The notes under the pieces were generated by a model, which was not told where the DNA came from, did not search any database, and saw only the letters and a program-made list of their open reading frames with translations. The translations under genes were made by a program, and so were the position numbers. A stretch of DNA of 39,518 nt from an uncultured Lentisphaeria bacterium (GTDB lineage: Bacteria > Verrucomicrobiota > Lentisphaeria > Victivallales > UBA1829): contig CASEFP010000070.1 in NCBI GenBank assembly GCA_949287225.1, positions 1 to 39,518 of the forward strand, read 5' to 3'. This document shows positions 9,110 through 17,105 of this stretch, in pieces (within the stretch, counting starts at the first letter, position 1; each line of letters begins with the position of its first letter).

Positions 9110-10189
9110 TTATTTCAGAAGTTTGAGAAGTGCGGGCGGCACGCGTGTGGGACGGTTGTTTTTCATGTCCATGCAGGCATGAACCGTGTAGCCGTCGGCA
9201 AGAAGGCGCTCGCCGCAGCGGACCTCGCACTCGATTTTGACGCGCACACCTTTTGCCTCGGCGACACGCCCGGTGATCGTCAGGCGGTCCTCGAAACGGG
9301 CGGAGCTCTTATAGCGGCAGACCGCCTCGATCACCGGCAGGGCGATCCCCTCCTTTTCCATCTGAAGATAGCTCAGGCCGGCGTCGATGAGCATCTCGCT
9401 GCGGAACATCTCGAAATATTTGAGGTAGTTCGCATAGTAGACGACTCCCATCTGATCGGTGTCCGCATAGGGAACGCGGTAGGCCAGAACGGTCTCTTTC
9501 TTCTCCATATTCTCCTTCTCCCTGATTTGATCAAGAATAAACTGCAAGGTCTGATCGCTTTCCCATTCGCTGTTGTCGACAAGCACGGCGTCGTCGGCAC
9601 GTTTCAGCGGGGCGACAGAGCGTCTGCTGTCCTGCTCGTCACGGGCGGCGATGTCGCGCGCGACCGATTCGAGCGTCGCGCCGTCAAAGGTCTCTCCGCT
9701 CTGCGCGAGGCGGCGGCGGGCACGGACCATCGGGGACGCGGTCAGGAAAAATTTGAAGCGGGCGTCGGGAAAAACCGCCGTTCCGATGTCGCGGCCCTCC
9801 ATGACGATCCGTCCGCGCTTCGCCATATTGCGCTGGAGGTCAAGGAGCCATGCGCGGACATTCGGCATGGTTGCCACCTTCGACGCGCCGGAAGCGATCT
9901 CCGCACCGCGGAGCTCCTGTCCGGGAAAGATGCCGTCGATCCGGATGTCCGGCGGCGCGCCTGGCGCAGGTTTTTCATAGGCGATCCGCGTATCGGCAAG
10001 GATGCGTCCGACCTCCTCCTCCGTGACAGACTCTGGATTCAGGCCGATGCGCAGGAGCTTCCACGCCACGGCGCGGTAGAGGGATCCCGTGTTGATGCAG
10101 GGAATGCCGAGAGCTTCGGAGAGATTCCGCGCGACCGTGCTTTTCCCGGAGGCCGCGGGGCCGTCGATGGCAATGACGTCGGATGACAT
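9110..10189 (-). CDS. cmk: Cytidylate kinase fused to a YbgC-type acyl-CoA thioesterase
   Basis: A 359-residue two-domain protein. Residues about 1-225 are cytidylate kinase, which phosphorylates (d)CMP with ATP: P-loop GPAASGKST near residue 10, NTGSLYRAVAW, GRIVMEGRDIGT and the lid-region stretch ARDEQDSRR. Residues about 228-359 are a hotdog-fold thioesterase with YADTDQMGVVYYANYLKYFE, where D243 or D245 matches the catalytic aspartate of the YbgC family. The two meet without a linker at residue 228, itself a methionine with its own Shine-Dalgarno (separate entry). The start at 10189 has AAAGGGTG upstream. Longer in-frame starts up to 10309 are rejected because the promoter at 10233-10261 lies inside that extension. 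First gene of the operon with the nitroreductase and rlmI. Confidence 0.85.
   Translation of the reverse strand: MSSDVIAIDGPAASGKSTVARNLSEALGIPCINTGSLYRAVAWKLLRIGLNPESVTEEEVGRILADTRIAYEKPAPGAPPDIRIDGIFPGQELRGAEIASGASKVATMPNVRAWLLDLQRNMAKRGRIVMEGRDIGTAVFPDARFKFFLTASPMVRARRRLAQSGETFDGATLESVARDIAARDEQDSRRSVAPLKRADDAVLVDNSEWESDQTLQFILDQIREKENMEKKETVLAYRVPYADTDQMGVVYYANYLKYFEMFRSEMLIDAGLSYLQMEKEGIALPVIEAVCRYKSSARFEDRLTITGRVAEAKGVRVKIECEVRCGERLLADGYTVHACMDMKNNRPTRVPPALLKLLK
9506..9516 (-). promoter_or_regulatory. Internal ribosome binding site and ATG in the kinase-thioesterase gene
   Basis: On the minus strand GAAGGAGAAT runs directly into an in-frame ATG (9508-9506) exactly where the kinase domain ends and the thioesterase begins. 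Initiation here would give a free 132-residue thioesterase, the normal size for that family. Confidence 0.55.
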
Positions 10190-10232
10190 GAAAACACCCT
10201 TTCTTTCGGTGAAAATTTGAAAAAACTCCGGT

Positions 10233-10261
10233 AATTTACACGGGAAAGGGCATTCCGTCAA
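10233..10261 (-). promoter_or_regulatory. Candidate promoter of the cmk operon
   Basis: On the minus strand there is TTGACG (10256-10261), a 17-base spacer and TAAATT (10233-10238). The transcript would start near 10226, about 37 bases before the ATG at 10189. Five of six -35 bases match the sigma-70 consensus. Confidence 0.65.
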
Positions 10262-10269
10262 GAATCCGA

Positions 10270-10298
10270 TTAGCATATTCGCAAATTTGATGTATAGT
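10270..10298 (+). promoter_or_regulatory. Candidate promoter of hisD-hisC (weak -35)
   Basis: TTAGCA (10270-10275), a 17-base spacer and TATAGT (10293-10298). The leader to the ATG at 10340 would be about 35 bases. The -35 box is poor. The region lies back to back with the cmk promoter. Confidence 0.4.
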
Positions 10299-10339
10299 AT
10301 ATGGCGCAAAAAATCAGGTATTTGGGGAAAGAAGAAAAA

Positions 10340-11641
10340 ATGAAGGTGATATCCTGTCAGAACGCGGACTATGCAAAGGCGCTGGAACAGCTCTACAACC
10401 GCCCGGCGTGCCCGCGGGAAATCGAAACGGCGGTCGCGGAAATCGTCGGCGAAGTCCGGAAGGACGGCGATCCGGCGATCTGCCGCTTCCTGAAGAAATT
10501 CGATTCACTCGACATCGCTCCCGCCGCTTTCCGCATCACGGAAAAAGAGTTCGAGGAAGCGGAGGAAAAGGTCGATCAGAAGGCAAAGGAGGCCATCGGC
10601 GCCGCACTCTCCCACATCCGGGATTTCGCACAGCATCAGATTGCGAAGGACTGGAGCTATTCCCCGCGTCCGGGTGTCATACTGGGCGAAAAATTCACGC
10701 CGATGAACCGCGTCGGCTGCTATATCCCCGGCGGCACCGCTCCGCTGGTCTCGACGGTTCTGCATACGGCGGGCATCGCGGCCGCGGCAGGCGTGAAGGA
10801 GATCGTCGCGGCGACTCCGCCGATGAAGGACGGCTCGGTCCACGCGGCAACGCTCTACGCACTCAAGGCGGCGGGCGTGAAGGAGGTCTACCGGCTCGGC
10901 GGCGCCTACGCAATCGCCGCGCTCGCCTACGGGACGGCAACCATTCCGAAAGTGGAGAAGATCGTCGGCCCCGGCAACGCCTACGTGGCGGCGGCGAAGA
11001 AACTGGTCTACGGCAATGTTGCCATCGACATGGTGGCGGGGCCGTCTGAAATCATGATCGTGGCGGACGCGTCGGCAAACCCGGCATTCATCGCGGCGGA
11101 CATGCTGTCGCAGGCGGAACACGGAAGCGGACTGGAGCAGGCGGTCCTTGTCACCGACTCTGCGGAACTCATCGCAAAAGTGCAGAAAGAGCTTCTGCGT
11201 CAGGCGGAAACGCTCTCGCGGAGCGAAACCGTCGCGCGCGTCATCGAGCACGGGATCTTCTTCATCGAAGCGCCGGACATTGACGAAGCGCTCGAAATCG
11301 CCGGAAACTATGCGCCGGAACACATCGAACTCCTGTTTGAGGGTGCGGAACACCGTGCCTGCGATGTGAAGGCGGCCGGAGCGGTCTTTCTCGGCCCCTG
11401 GACGCCGGAACCCGCGGGCGACTTCACAGCGGGTCCCAGCCATGTGCTTCCGACAGGCGGCACGGCGAAGTTCTTCCACGGACTTTCGGCAAACGACTTT
11501 CTGCGCCGGAGCAGCACCATTCAGTATACAGAGGAGGCGCTCATGCGCGAGGTGGATTCCATCGAAAAATTCGCGGAGATGGAGTGGCTCGACGCCCATG
11601 GACGGAGCGGCTCCATCCGCAGGAAAGGACCGCGGAAATGA
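10340..11641 (+). CDS. hisD: Histidinol dehydrogenase
   Basis: Catalyses the last two steps of histidine synthesis, the NAD-dependent four-electron oxidation of L-histidinol to histidine, as a zinc enzyme. The 433-residue product has the expected length. Visible family features are RVGCYIPGGTAPLVSTVLH, YRLGGAYAIAALAYGT, KIVGPGNAYVAAAKK, DMVAGPSEIMIVAD, the zinc-site region LSQAEHG, and the C-terminal GPSHVLPTGGTAKF. The ATG at 10340 is preferred over one at 10301, because it has a purine-rich GGGGAAAGAAG upstream and the candidate promoter ends just before 10301. The stop overlaps the hisC start as ATGA. Only hisD and hisC of the histidine pathway are in this window. Confidence 0.95.
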   Translation: MKVISCQNADYAKALEQLYNRPACPREIETAVAEIVGEVRKDGDPAICRFLKKFDSLDIAPAAFRITEKEFEEAEEKVDQKAKEAIGAALSHIRDFAQHQIAKDWSYSPRPGVILGEKFTPMNRVGCYIPGGTAPLVSTVLHTAGIAAAAGVKEIVAATPPMKDGSVHAATLYALKAAGVKEVYRLGGAYAIAALAYGTATIPKVEKIVGPGNAYVAAAKKLVYGNVAIDMVAGPSEIMIVADASANPAFIAADMLSQAEHGSGLEQAVLVTDSAELIAKVQKELLRQAETLSRSETVARVIEHGIFFIEAPDIDEALEIAGNYAPEHIELLFEGAEHRACDVKAAGAVFLGPWTPEPAGDFTAGPSHVLPTGGTAKFFHGLSANDFLRRSSTIQYTEEALMREVDSIEKFAEMEWLDAHGRSGSIRRKGPRK

Positions 11642-12702
11642 ACGCCTACGTCTCCTATTTCCGCCCAGAAATCGACAATATGACCGGCTACACGCCCGGT
11701 GAACAGCCCAAAGGCGCGCCGGTCATCAAGCTGAATACGAATGAGAATCCCTATCCGCCCGCGCCCGGCGTAAAGAAGACGCTGGAAGCGTTTCAATACG
11801 AAAAACTGCGTCTCTATCCGGATCCGCTCGCACTCGAAGTGCGGGCAGAAATCGCGGCGATGACCGGATTCACTCCGGGCAATATCATTGCGGGCAACGG
11901 CTCCGACGACATTCTGACGATCGCGACCCGCTGCTTCACGGACGTGCACCGTCCGATGGCGTGCTTCGATCCGACGTATTCGCTCTACCCCACCCTCGCG
12001 GGGCTCCAGGGGGCACGCTGCATCCGGATTCCGCTGAGAGAGGAATTTGAAATGCCCGGCGATGCGCTGGAACAGGCGCGGAATGCCAATCTTTTTATCA
12101 TCGCGCGCCCGAACGCGCCGACGGGGAATCTGTTTCCGAAGGCGAAAATGGAGGAGATCTGCGCGAAGTTCAACGGGATCGTCCTGATCGACGAAGCCTA
12201 TGCGGATTTTTCCCGTGACAACTGCCTGGATTTCGTCAGAAAATATCCGAACGTGATCGTCAGCCGGACTTTCTCAAAGAGCCGCTGTCTTGCCGGACTG
12301 CGTTTCGGCTTCGCCGTCGCGCATGAAAAAATCATCGACGGCATGATGAAGATGAAGGACTCCTACAACGTCCCGATGCTGACGCAGAAGCTGGCACTGG
12401 CCTCGCTCTGGGACCGGAACTACTTCGATACATGCGTGGCAAAGGTGAAGGCGACCCGGGAGGCGCTGACAATCGCATTGCGCGGACTTGGCTTCAAAGT
12501 CATTGATTCTGACACCAATTTTGTCTTCGCGGCACCGCCGATTGACGCAAAAAATTATTTTCTGGACTTGAAACGGCGAAATATTCTGGTAAGGTATTTC
12601 CCGGCGGCAAGAACATGCGCTTATGTCAGGATCACGATCGGGACGCCGGAGGAAATGACGGAGCTTTTGAACGTAACGAAGGAACTGATCGGGAAACAAT
12701 GA
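11638..12702 (+). CDS. hisC: Histidinol-phosphate aminotransferase
   Basis: PLP-dependent fold type I aminotransferase converting imidazole acetol phosphate and glutamate to histidinol phosphate and 2-oxoglutarate. The 354-residue protein has IKLNTNENPYPPAP near residue 28, GNGSDDILTI (PLP phosphate-loop region), RPNAPTGNLF, LIDEAYADF with the pyridine-contacting aspartate, and SKSRCLAGLR with K214 as the Schiff-base lysine. It starts inside the hisD stop codon (ATGA), so the two are translationally coupled. Longer in-frame starts within hisD (from 11584) are rejected because they would remove the natural N-terminus seen in the family. Some HisC-like enzymes also act on aromatic amino acids, but the hisD partner supports histidine synthesis. 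Confidence 0.93.
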   Translation: MNAYVSYFRPEIDNMTGYTPGEQPKGAPVIKLNTNENPYPPAPGVKKTLEAFQYEKLRLYPDPLALEVRAEIAAMTGFTPGNIIAGNGSDDILTIATRCFTDVHRPMACFDPTYSLYPTLAGLQGARCIRIPLREEFEMPGDALEQARNANLFIIARPNAPTGNLFPKAKMEEICAKFNGIVLIDEAYADFSRDNCLDFVRKYPNVIVSRTFSKSRCLAGLRFGFAVAHEKIIDGMMKMKDSYNVPMLTQKLALASLWDRNYFDTCVAKVKATREALTIALRGLGFKVIDSDTNFVFAAPPIDAKNYFLDLKRRNILVRYFPAARTCAYVRITIGTPEEMTELLNVTKELIGKQ

Positions 12703-12705
12703 ATT

Positions 12706-12737
12706 GACGGAGACGGAAAAAAAATCGTTCCGCCGTC
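12706..12737 (+). terminator. Stem-loop after hisD-hisC
   Basis: GACGG (12706-12710) and CGGAA (12714-12718) pair with TTCCG (12728-12732) and CCGTC (12733-12737). This gives ten base pairs with a 3-base bulge and a 9-base A-rich loop. It begins 4 bases after the hisC stop. No T-tract follows, so termination is uncertain. Confidence 0.45.
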
Positions 12738-12768
12738 CGCCGGAACCCGTACTGGAAGGGAGGATGCT

Positions 12769-13722
12769 TTGGACAGTTTTGTAATTCAAACGGAAAATCT
12801 GACGAAGGAGTACAGCACCTGGCTGCGGAAGGCGAAACGCCCCGCGCTGAACAATCTGACAATCTCGATCCCTAAGGGGTCGGTGTTCGGCTTCCTCGGT
12901 CCGAACGGTGCGGGAAAAACCACAACGATCAAAATCCTGATGGGACTGATCCGTCCGACGGGCGGTATGGCGACCGTGCTCGGGAAACCCTATGACGATG
13001 TGGAAGTGAAAAACCGGATCGGGTTCCTGCCGGACAGCCCGGCTTTTACGCCGCAGCTTTCGGCGATAGAGTTTCTGGATGTCTGCGCAAGACTCCTCAA
13101 GATTCCGTCCTCGCGGAGGAGACAGCGCGTGGAAGAGGTTCTTGAAATCGTGCGGATGACGCCGCACGCGAAATCCAAGGTGGGAACCTTCTCGCGTGGC
13201 ATGCTCCAGCGAGTGGGCATCGCGCAGGCGATTCTGAACAGCCCGGAACTCCTGATTCTAGATGAACCGCTCCTCGGTCTGGACCCGTACGGACGCCAGG
13301 AATTCAAGGAGATCATCCTGGAACAGCGCGATAAATTCGGTGCATCGGTCTTCTTCAGCAGCCATATTCTTTCCGACGTGGAGGAGATCTGCGACAGCAT
13401 CTCGATCCTGAACAAAGGCCGTCTGCTCTGCGCGGGCAAACTCTCGGATCTGCTCTCCCGCGACACGGACAACGGCGTTCTGGTGAAGATCCGGAACTGC
13501 GACGAGGCGGTCAGGGAACTGATGACCGCGGCGGACAACGTTCAGAAAAAAGAAAATGACGAATGGGAACTGACGTTCAAGACAGTTTCACCGGAAATCG
13601 ACCGGAAGATCAATGATCTGACCGGGAAATTCGGGGAATCCGTCAAGCGCCTGAACGCGCGGGAGGATCTGGAGTCATTCTTTTTCGGAAAAATTGAAGA
13701 AGATAACTTGGAAAATGCTTGA
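12769..13722 (+). CDS. ABC transporter ATP-binding protein of the six-gene export module
   Basis: A 317-residue cytoplasmic ABC ATPase of the type paired with ABC-2 permeases. Walker A is GPNGAGKTT near residue 45, the signature is FSRGMLQRVGIAQ near 143 (SRGM in place of LSGGQ), Walker B is LLILDEPLLGLDP near 162, and the H-loop is SSHIL near 197. A C-terminal region of about 95 residues follows, as in NatA/CcmA-like exporters. The start is TTG at 12769, six bases after GGGAGG; the ATG at 12764 is out of frame and stops after six codons. It is followed by two permease genes and three accessory genes on the same strand and should energise both permeases. The transported substrate is unknown. 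Confidence 0.88.
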   Translation: MDSFVIQTENLTKEYSTWLRKAKRPALNNLTISIPKGSVFGFLGPNGAGKTTTIKILMGLIRPTGGMATVLGKPYDDVEVKNRIGFLPDSPAFTPQLSAIEFLDVCARLLKIPSSRRRQRVEEVLEIVRMTPHAKSKVGTFSRGMLQRVGIAQAILNSPELLILDEPLLGLDPYGRQEFKEIILEQRDKFGASVFFSSHILSDVEEICDSISILNKGRLLCAGKLSDLLSRDTDNGVLVKIRNCDEAVRELMTAADNVQKKENDEWELTFKTVSPEIDRKINDLTGKFGESVKRLNAREDLESFFFGKIEEDNLENA

Positions 13723-13736
13723 ACCGGTGTTATATT
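13708..13736 (+). promoter_or_regulatory. Candidate internal promoter ahead of the first permease
   Basis: TTGGAA (13708-13713), a 17-base spacer and TATATT (13731-13736). It overlaps the end of the ATPase gene and lies about 48 bases before the permease ATG at 13791. The five membrane and secreted genes may therefore be transcribed without the ATPase. Confidence 0.55.
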
Positions 13737-13790
13737 TATCAAATGGCAGGGAATACTCTAAACAAAAAATAACCAAGGGAGCGTGTCAAG

Positions 13791-14522
13791 ATGAGTGAGA
13801 TCATGGCAATCGCAAGCGGAACGTGGAAAAACATTCTGCGAATGAAAGTGGTGTACTTCTTAATCCTGTGCGTGTGGATCCTGATTGGAAGCGCCGCGTT
13901 GTATGAGGTTCTTTCGATGGGACAGCACAAACCGCTGATGATTGATGTGTCGTTGGCGTTGAACGCGGTTGCGGCCGCGCTGGTGGTCATTTCGATCACC
14001 TTCGAAATTCCGCGTGAACTCCGGCAGGGGGTTGCCTCCACGCTGCTGACAAAGTCTCTTGGCAGAACGCAGTATCTGGCCGGAAAACTCATCGGCATCG
14101 CTTTTGCGGCGATCGTGATCTGCGCCCTGATCACATTCGGATCTTTCGTGATCTTCTCCTACACGTTCTCTGAATCCATTGCGCTTCCGATGTTCCAGGC
14201 GCAGCTTCTGCAGATTCTGAGCATCATCCCGATGGCTGCGATCGGTATTTTCTTCGCGACGCTCTTCCCGGAAGTCGTGGCTCCGGTTCTGACCATCATT
14301 GCAATCTGGTTCTCCTACTCGGTCGGAGTCCTCAAGAGCATTCCGGTGCTCTACGGCGGCATTCTCCCGAATCTGGATCTCTTCAACTTCCGTTCGCAGG
14401 CCGTCTACCACGCCGAGATTCCGTGGTCCTATGTCGGTCTTGTCACTCTGTGGGGCATTGCGTTTGCGATTTTCGCTCTGATGCTCACCAGCCTCTTCTT
14501 CAAAGTCAAAGATATTAAGTAA
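13791..14522 (+). CDS. ABC-2 type permease, first of two paralogues
   Basis: A 243-residue inner-membrane protein with about six hydrophobic segments: residues about 20-42, 52-72, 98-125, 138-160, 160-182 and 218-240. After the second segment it has EIPR at 72-75, then K88, R92, Y95 and GK at 98-99. The same pattern is at a constant offset of ten residues in the permease at 16277, so the two are paralogues. Such proteins dimerise around an ABC ATPase to export lipids, glycans or peptides. It is preceded by AAGGGAG and an internal promoter, and the gene for the TPR/zinc-ribbon protein follows after 18 bases. The substrate cannot be assigned. Confidence 0.8.
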   Translation: MSEIMAIASGTWKNILRMKVVYFLILCVWILIGSAALYEVLSMGQHKPLMIDVSLALNAVAAALVVISITFEIPRELRQGVASTLLTKSLGRTQYLAGKLIGIAFAAIVICALITFGSFVIFSYTFSESIALPMFQAQLLQILSIIPMAAIGIFFATLFPEVVAPVLTIIAIWFSYSVGVLKSIPVLYGGILPNLDLFNFRSQAVYHAEIPWSYVGLVTLWGIAFAIFALMLTSLFFKVKDIK

Positions 14523-14540
14523 ACAGGGGTGAAAGCTACT

Positions 14541-15521
14541 ATGAAAAAGGATACCGTCATCCGCGTTGTCATTATGGTTGTCGCACTGCTTGCCGGAGCG
14601 TATCTGGCAAACATCCTGACTCCGATGCAGCAGGAAATCTCCAAGGATAAAGCCCAGATCACCAAGGCCCCGATCGCCGGACTTCATAAAATCATGGCCG
14701 ATGTCGCCTGGATGCGCTTCATCAACGTTGCCGGCGGAATGGACACCATCGACACGAAGAATGTCGACAAGATTTCCTCCATGCTGGAAAAAATCATCGC
14801 CTATGATCCGAATTTCGAGGAAATGTATCAGAGCGGCGTTCTCTGCATGAGCAATGCCGATCCGGTCAAGGCAATCGAGATCCTGAAAAAAGCCTGTGAA
14901 AACGACTATCTGAAGAGCAATTCCAAGCTGCCCTTCAACGCCGGATTCCTTCTCTCCCGCACGATCGTGGACCAGAACGATCCGAACAACATTCTTTCCA
15001 AGCCGGATTACACGCAGGCTGCGAAATATTTCAGAATGGCAATGGAACGCTCCTCCCAGCCTGAGCCCTATGTGGTGAGCAGTTACATCAGAGCCAAGGC
15101 GAAGGCAAAAGCGGAAGCCGACAAGAAGATCGATGAATATTATGCCACGCTCTCCGTTCTCTATGACGAGTGGAAAGCCTCCAAGAAGGGTTCCTATGAA
15201 GGCGCAATCGCAGAGACCAGCTCGATTCCGGATCTGGAATCCCGTCTTCTCAAAGCTGCGCAGAATGCCAAGAATCCCGTTGATTATGACGGCAAGCCCA
15301 TCAAGGCGCTTCCCCAGACTCTGGCTCTGATCGCCAAGGTTCAGAAGGAAGTCCTCGCGGACAATCACCTCTGCCCGAACTGCATCACCCCGACTGCTGC
15401 CGGTGCGAAGTTCTGCACCAACTGCGGCAGCAAAGTGCAAGTCTGGGGCATCTGCAAGACCTGCAACAAGGTTCTTACAGGCGGAAGCTACTGTGCGGAT
15501 TGCGGCACGAAAAACAAATAA
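14541..15521 (+). CDS. Membrane-anchored TPR-like protein with C-terminal double zinc ribbon
   Basis: A 326-residue protein of no family I can name. Residues about 6-27 are one hydrophobic segment (signal anchor). The middle (about 40-200) is helical and TPR-like, with MLEKIIAYDPNFEEMY and AAKYFRMAMERS as repeat-like helices; APIAGLHKIMADVAWMRFI resembles a motif ahead of TPR arrays in other envelope proteins. The last 52 residues hold four CxxC pairs (C278/C281, C292/C295, C305/C308, C318/C321), a double zinc ribbon. The ATG at 14541 is preferred to the GTG at 14529 because AGGGGTG lies 9 bases before it. Zinc ribbons are usually cytoplasmic, so the topology is puzzling. It lies between the two permeases of the ABC module. 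Confidence 0.75.
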   Translation: MKKDTVIRVVIMVVALLAGAYLANILTPMQQEISKDKAQITKAPIAGLHKIMADVAWMRFINVAGGMDTIDTKNVDKISSMLEKIIAYDPNFEEMYQSGVLCMSNADPVKAIEILKKACENDYLKSNSKLPFNAGFLLSRTIVDQNDPNNILSKPDYTQAAKYFRMAMERSSQPEPYVVSSYIRAKAKAKAEADKKIDEYYATLSVLYDEWKASKKGSYEGAIAETSSIPDLESRLLKAAQNAKNPVDYDGKPIKALPQTLALIAKVQKEVLADNHLCPNCITPTAAGAKFCTNCGSKVQVWGICKTCNKVLTGGSYCADCGTKNK

Positions 15522-15545
15522 CCCGCATATTCCGAGTCACAGCTT

Positions 15546-16277
15546 ATGACAAAGAAAAAAAAGATCGGTCTGGTTTTCATAATCGTACCGATCTTTTTGC
15601 TTTATTTTCTGTCCGAGGCGGTTCTGAGAGAAGCCGCTGTGGCGAATATCAACCCGCAGAAGGTGAAAATCGACACCATTCTCAATGAACTGCCGGACTC
15701 GGTTCGCGATCTCGTCATCTACCGCATCACGCGAACTGAAATGCTCAACGACCTTGCGGCAGCGGAAACCGAAGAGGAAAAGCTGAGCGCACTGGTCGCA
15801 CTGGGCATTTACACCCGCGATCCGGAGGAGAAGGAGAAGCTCCTCTGGGAAGTCCGCACAAAATATGCCGATTATCCGGAATCGGCTCCTGCGTTTGCTT
15901 ATTATCTCCTGAATGAGGAGAATCCGAACAAGATCTCCATCACAGAATATCAGGCCTATCTGAAAAAATTTCCACAGCACTATCAGTACAATGTCTGGGC
16001 AGCGGGGTTGAACCGTCTGAATGATCTCCGGAAAAAAGTTACGTGGAAAAACCGTCTTGACTTCCTGCGTCCCCTGCTGGATATGAAACCGGAATTCCGC
16101 GATTATTCCGTGCTTTATACGGAAATCTCACGGATTGCGGGGCGCTTTGAATTCCGTGACATTGAAGCAAAAGCCGAAGCGCTTTACGATGAAAGCCGCC
16201 TCTGCCCGACCATCATGGAATTCCTGATGCAGGAGGAAATGGAAAAAATGAAAGCCGCCGGAAAGGGAAAGAAATAA
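15546..16277 (+). CDS. Membrane-anchored helical protein of the ABC module, unknown family
   Basis: A 243-residue protein not recognised as any named family. Lysines at residues 3-6 precede a hydrophobic segment at about 7-23, then a long soluble helical region, presumably periplasmic. Helix pairs such as EEKLSALVALGIYTRDPEEK and YPESAPAFAYYLLNEE look TPR- or HEAT-like. The C-terminus is lysine-rich. It lies between the zinc-ribbon protein and the second permease, and its stop overlaps the next start as TAATG, so it is very probably translated with that permease. Only a weak GAG is seen as Shine-Dalgarno. It is likely an extracytoplasmic partner of the transporter, by position only. Confidence 0.7.
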   Translation: MTKKKKIGLVFIIVPIFLLYFLSEAVLREAAVANINPQKVKIDTILNELPDSVRDLVIYRITRTEMLNDLAAAETEEEKLSALVALGIYTRDPEEKEKLLWEVRTKYADYPESAPAFAYYLLNEENPNKISITEYQAYLKKFPQHYQYNVWAAGLNRLNDLRKKVTWKNRLDFLRPLLDMKPEFRDYSVLYTEISRIAGRFEFRDIEAKAEALYDESRLCPTIMEFLMQEEMEKMKAAGKGKK

Positions 16278-17080
16278 TGTTTGCCATCACGCTTCTGAGC
16301 ATAAAACGGATGAAGGAACCGGCATTTTTCATTTTCCTTACCATTGCGCTGGTCATTTCCTATTTCATGGCGGATCTGGATCCTCTGACCCAGCAGGTTT
16401 CCGGAGATTCAATTTTTGCACAGGTTCTTGATGCGGGACGCAGTTCCCAGCCGTTGCTTTCCGCGTCGTTTGTCATGTTCATAGTCTGCGCGGTGCTGGG
16501 CGGATTTCTCGGTGCATCGGAAATTCCGCGAGACATCTCCTCGGATCTGATTCTGATCATTCTTGCCAAACCGATCCGGAAAATCAGCTATATGCTCGGG
16601 AAATACTTCGGCATGCTGATTGTCTGCGCCAGTCTTTTCCTTATTTCCGAAGTGGTGATTTTCCTGACGCACTACATCAATACCCATGAACTGTATTCTC
16701 CAATGCTGATGCTCAAACAGCTTTATCTGCTGCTTGCATTCATTCCGTTCTGTGCCATGATCATCATGATCTCCTGTTTCACCGGTGAGCTTGCGGCAAT
16801 GATTGTCTCCTTCTTCTATCTGGTCTTTTCACTCTCGTTCAGCTTCATCCCGATCGCCATGGCAATGCTCCCGAAAGGAATTGCCGGTGCCGCGGGCAGT
16901 GTTGTATATGTCCTCTACTACTTCTTTCCGAACTTCATCTTCTACTTCCAGGATTTCAAGATGTTCGGTCTGGTTTTCATCATGCTTCTGATTTACTCCG
17001 TCAGTCTTGCGGCGATCTTCCTCGCCGTAGCCGTCGGCAGACTGGAAACCAGAGACTTCTCCAAGAGTTCCGACCTTTAA
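16277..17080 (+). CDS. ABC-2 type permease, second of two paralogues
   Basis: A 267-residue inner-membrane protein with six or seven hydrophobic segments: about 15-33, 60-80, 112-132, 150-168, 170-198, 205-222 and 230-255. It carries EIPR at 82-85, then K98, R101, Y105 and GK at 108-109, the pattern found in the permease at 13791, aligned without gaps. A module with one ATPase and two diverged permeases suggests a heteromeric channel. The ATG overlaps the stop of the previous gene. The downstream secreted protein begins 25 bases after its stop. ABC-2 membership is from topology and the ATPase neighbour; the substrate is unknown. Confidence 0.78.
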   Translation: MFAITLLSIKRMKEPAFFIFLTIALVISYFMADLDPLTQQVSGDSIFAQVLDAGRSSQPLLSASFVMFIVCAVLGGFLGASEIPRDISSDLILIILAKPIRKISYMLGKYFGMLIVCASLFLISEVVIFLTHYINTHELYSPMLMLKQLYLLLAFIPFCAMIIMISCFTGELAAMIVSFFYLVFSLSFSFIPIAMAMLPKGIAGAAGSVVYVLYYFFPNFIFYFQDFKMFGLVFIMLLIYSVSLAAIFLAVAVGRLETRDFSKSSDL

Positions 17081-17105
17081 GTCTATTGTGAAAAGGCGGT
17101 CTTTC

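Noticed and set aside
10190..10309. N-terminal extension of the cytidylate kinase gene
   Set aside because: The extension would precede the normal kinase N-terminus and spans the candidate promoter at 10233-10261, so the transcript would not include it.
13860..15440. Minus-strand open frame of 526 codons over the first permease and zinc-ribbon genes
   Set aside because: The plus-strand products have membrane segments and CxxC pairs and good ribosome sites; the antisense frame has neither.
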